A stretch of DNA of 7,403 nucleotides from Caulobacter sp. GTDB lineage: Bacteria; Pseudomonadota; Alphaproteobacteria; Caulobacterales; Caulobacteraceae. Made by a program: the position numbers and the translations under genes. Positions 6,492 to 7,403 of the stretch are shown piece after piece. The first letter of the stretch is position 1. Every line of letters starts with the position of its first letter. Below the pieces are notes generated by a model. That model ran no database searches, was not told the origin of the DNA, and saw only the letters and a list, made by a program, of their open reading frames with translations. The stretch is from the NCBI GenBank assembly GCA_028291125.1, contig JAQGIN010000202.1:1-7403 (forward strand). Direction: 5' to 3'.

Positions 6492-6767
6492 ATGTTGTTC
6501 ACCAAGAGACTCAGGGAACCCATCATGCAGGGCGAGATCACCTGTAGCGTCCGCATTTGGCGGATGCCGCACGTGAAGGTCGGCGGCCGATATCCACTGG
6601 GGTCGGGCGCCATCCACGTGACCGCCCTCCGCGAGATCGGCTTTGAGGACATCACCCCCGATCTAGCCCGCCGCTCGGGCTTTGAGGGCGTAGTGGAGCT
6701 GCTGAAGGTGGCGAAACATGGCCCTGGCGAGACTATCTATCTGGTGGAATTCGAGTATCGGGCGTGA
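6492..6767 (+). CDS. Small ASCH/PUA-like domain protein
   Basis: A 91-residue protein (MLFTKRLREPIMQGEITC...) that fits the ASCH domain, a PUA-like beta-barrel found in RNA-binding and modified-nucleoside proteins. Visible features are the first strand with EPIMQGEITCSVRIW (9-23), a turn KVGGRYPLGSGAI, the helix ITPDLARRSGF, and a last strand IYLVEFEYRA that resembles the C-terminus of E. coli YqfB (FYVIEFKCL). In YqfB, an N4-acetylcytidine amidohydrolase, K21, T24 and E74 are catalytic; by hand alignment the Lys falls on I16 and the Thr on S19, so this activity is not supported. The start is chosen at 6492 because AGGAG (6480-6484) stands 7 bases before it; an ATG 13 codons upstream lacks such a site. 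Codons such as CTA, TAT and ATC/ATT mixtures are looser than in the central genes. Specific function unknown. Confidence 0.75.
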   Translation: MLFTKRLREPIMQGEITCSVRIWRMPHVKVGGRYPLGSGAIHVTALREIGFEDITPDLARRSGFEGVVELLKVAKHGPGETIYLVEFEYRA

Positions 6768-7017
6768 TGAGACTCGGATGATCAAGGCGCGGCGCGCCGC
6801 GGACCTCTCCAACTTCCGCCATGGGTGGGAAGCGGGCCTTTCCTGAGCCGCTGACACGGTTCGACGAAATATCCGCTTGCATCAAGTTGTGGTTGGCTAA
6901 ACTAAAGGGTGAGTTGGGCGGCCGCGACTGATCGTCAGATGGCTCTCAGGCGCTTTGCGTTCCGCGCTTCGCCAGTGACCTCGACGCCGTCGCGCTTGAG
7001 CTTTTCGGGGGGTGCAT
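6768..7017 (+). other. Intergenic region before the TPM gene
   Basis: Between the ASCH-like stop and the TPM start lie 250 bases. A perfect 14-bp palindrome, CGCGGCGCGCCGCG (6788-6801), begins 21 bases after the ASCH stop; it could fold as a 5-bp stem, but without a U-run it is a poor terminator. A locally A/T-rich stretch (6862-6908) contains TTGCAT (6877-6882) and TAAACT (6898-6903) spaced 15 bases apart, a weak promoter candidate for the next gene. A GTG-started open frame from 6909 overlaps the TPM gene in another frame and looks spurious. Confidence 0.35.
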
Positions 7018-7403
7018 TTGGACGTTCGGATCAAGAGCCGGCTGGCGCTCGCCTTCAGCCTTGCCGCCGGGTTGCTGTTGCTCTGGATCCCAGCCGAGGC
7101 GGCCCCAAAGTATCCGGCTCTCAGCGGCCGCGTGATCGACGCCGCGGGCATTCTCCCGGCAGGCATCGAACAATCCTTGGCGGCGCAATCTGAAGCGCTG
7201 GAGGCGAAAACTACTGATCAGTTCGTAATTGTTACGATTCCATCCTTACAGGGTTACTCCATCGAAGAATACAGCCAGGGACTTGGCAATGCCTGGAGGC
7301 TTGGACAGGCGGGTAAGGACAACGGCGTGCTCTTGGTCGTGGCGCCAAAGGAACGGAAGGTCCGGATCGAGCCTGGCGTCGGCCTGGAGAAGGTTCTGGA
7401 CCA
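7018..7403 (+). CDS. Exported TPM-domain protein (YgcG-like), N-terminal part, cut by window edge
   Basis: The 128 visible residues carry a signal peptide (DVRIKSRLALAFSLAAGLLLLW region, likely cleavage after AEA at about residue 28) and then a TPM domain: YPALSGRVIDAAGILP (32-47), LEAKTTDQFVIVTIPSLQGY (61-80), WRLGQAGKDNGVLLVVAP (93-110) and RKVRIEPGVGLE (113-124). The TPM (TPM_phosphatase, YgcG) family has exported or membrane-linked members; a photosystem II repair role is known for the plant homologue, while bacterial roles are mostly unknown. A C-terminal membrane segment or Gly-rich tail is common but lies outside the window. An in-frame stop at 6997-6999 leaves only GTG 7012 or TTG 7018 as starts. 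TTG is preferred because the G-run 7007-7012 then sits 5 bases upstream. Codon use is looser than in the centre of the window, with a TTA at residue 77. Confidence 0.88.
   Translation, partial: MDVRIKSRLALAFSLAAGLLLLWIPAEAAPKYPALSGRVIDAAGILPAGIEQSLAAQSEALEAKTTDQFVIVTIPSLQGYSIEEYSQGLGNAWRLGQAGKDNGVLLVVAPKERKVRIEPGVGLEKVLD

Overview
The window is very GC-rich, compact bacterial chromosome with strongly G/C-biased third codon positions. Gene content, AGGAG-type ribosome binding sites and the dispersed palindromes CCCGGCGAAGGCCGGG and CCTTCGACAGGCTCAGGATG suggest an alphaproteobacterium, most likely Caulobacterales (Caulobacter or Phenylobacterium type). That placement rests on memory of such genomes, not on a search.

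Left end: the N-terminal part of a GFA-family (CENP-V/GFA zinc fold) gene runs off the left edge on the minus strand. It is divergent from an exported TPR protein on the plus strand (316-1191); the 149-base gap between them holds a 20-bp operator-like palindrome. The TPR gene converges on the next minus-strand block, with a long inverted repeat lying between the two 3' ends.

Centre (1377-6241): five minus-strand genes. In transcription order they are a VOC/PhnB-like protein, GTP cyclohydrolase I (folE), an NAD(P)-dependent succinate-semialdehyde dehydrogenase (gabD-like), an acyl-CoA dehydrogenase and an HTD2-type double-hotdog enoyl-CoA hydratase. The last two overlap by one base (TGATG) and form a translationally coupled dehydrogenation-hydration pair. 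This is a beta-oxidation-like step, and the hydratase family suggests a dicarboxylic or branched short acyl-CoA; the true substrate cannot be read from the window. Long hairpin-forming repeats follow the stop codons of folE, gabD and the hydratase, so gabD lies between two copies of one repeat family.

Right end (6242-7403): plus-strand genes with looser codon use and somewhat lower GC. They are a small ASCH/PUA-like protein (6492-6767) and the start of an exported TPM-domain protein of the YgcG type, which appears to use a TTG start (7018) and runs off the right edge.

I see no mobile element, CRISPR array, tRNA or rRNA, and no clear evidence of a new defence or mobile system. The points most worth following are the repeat placed after each minus-strand transcription block, the coupled dehydrogenase/hydratase pair with a relocated catalytic glutamate, the operator-like palindrome, and the ASCH protein that lacks the catalytic residues of YqfB.
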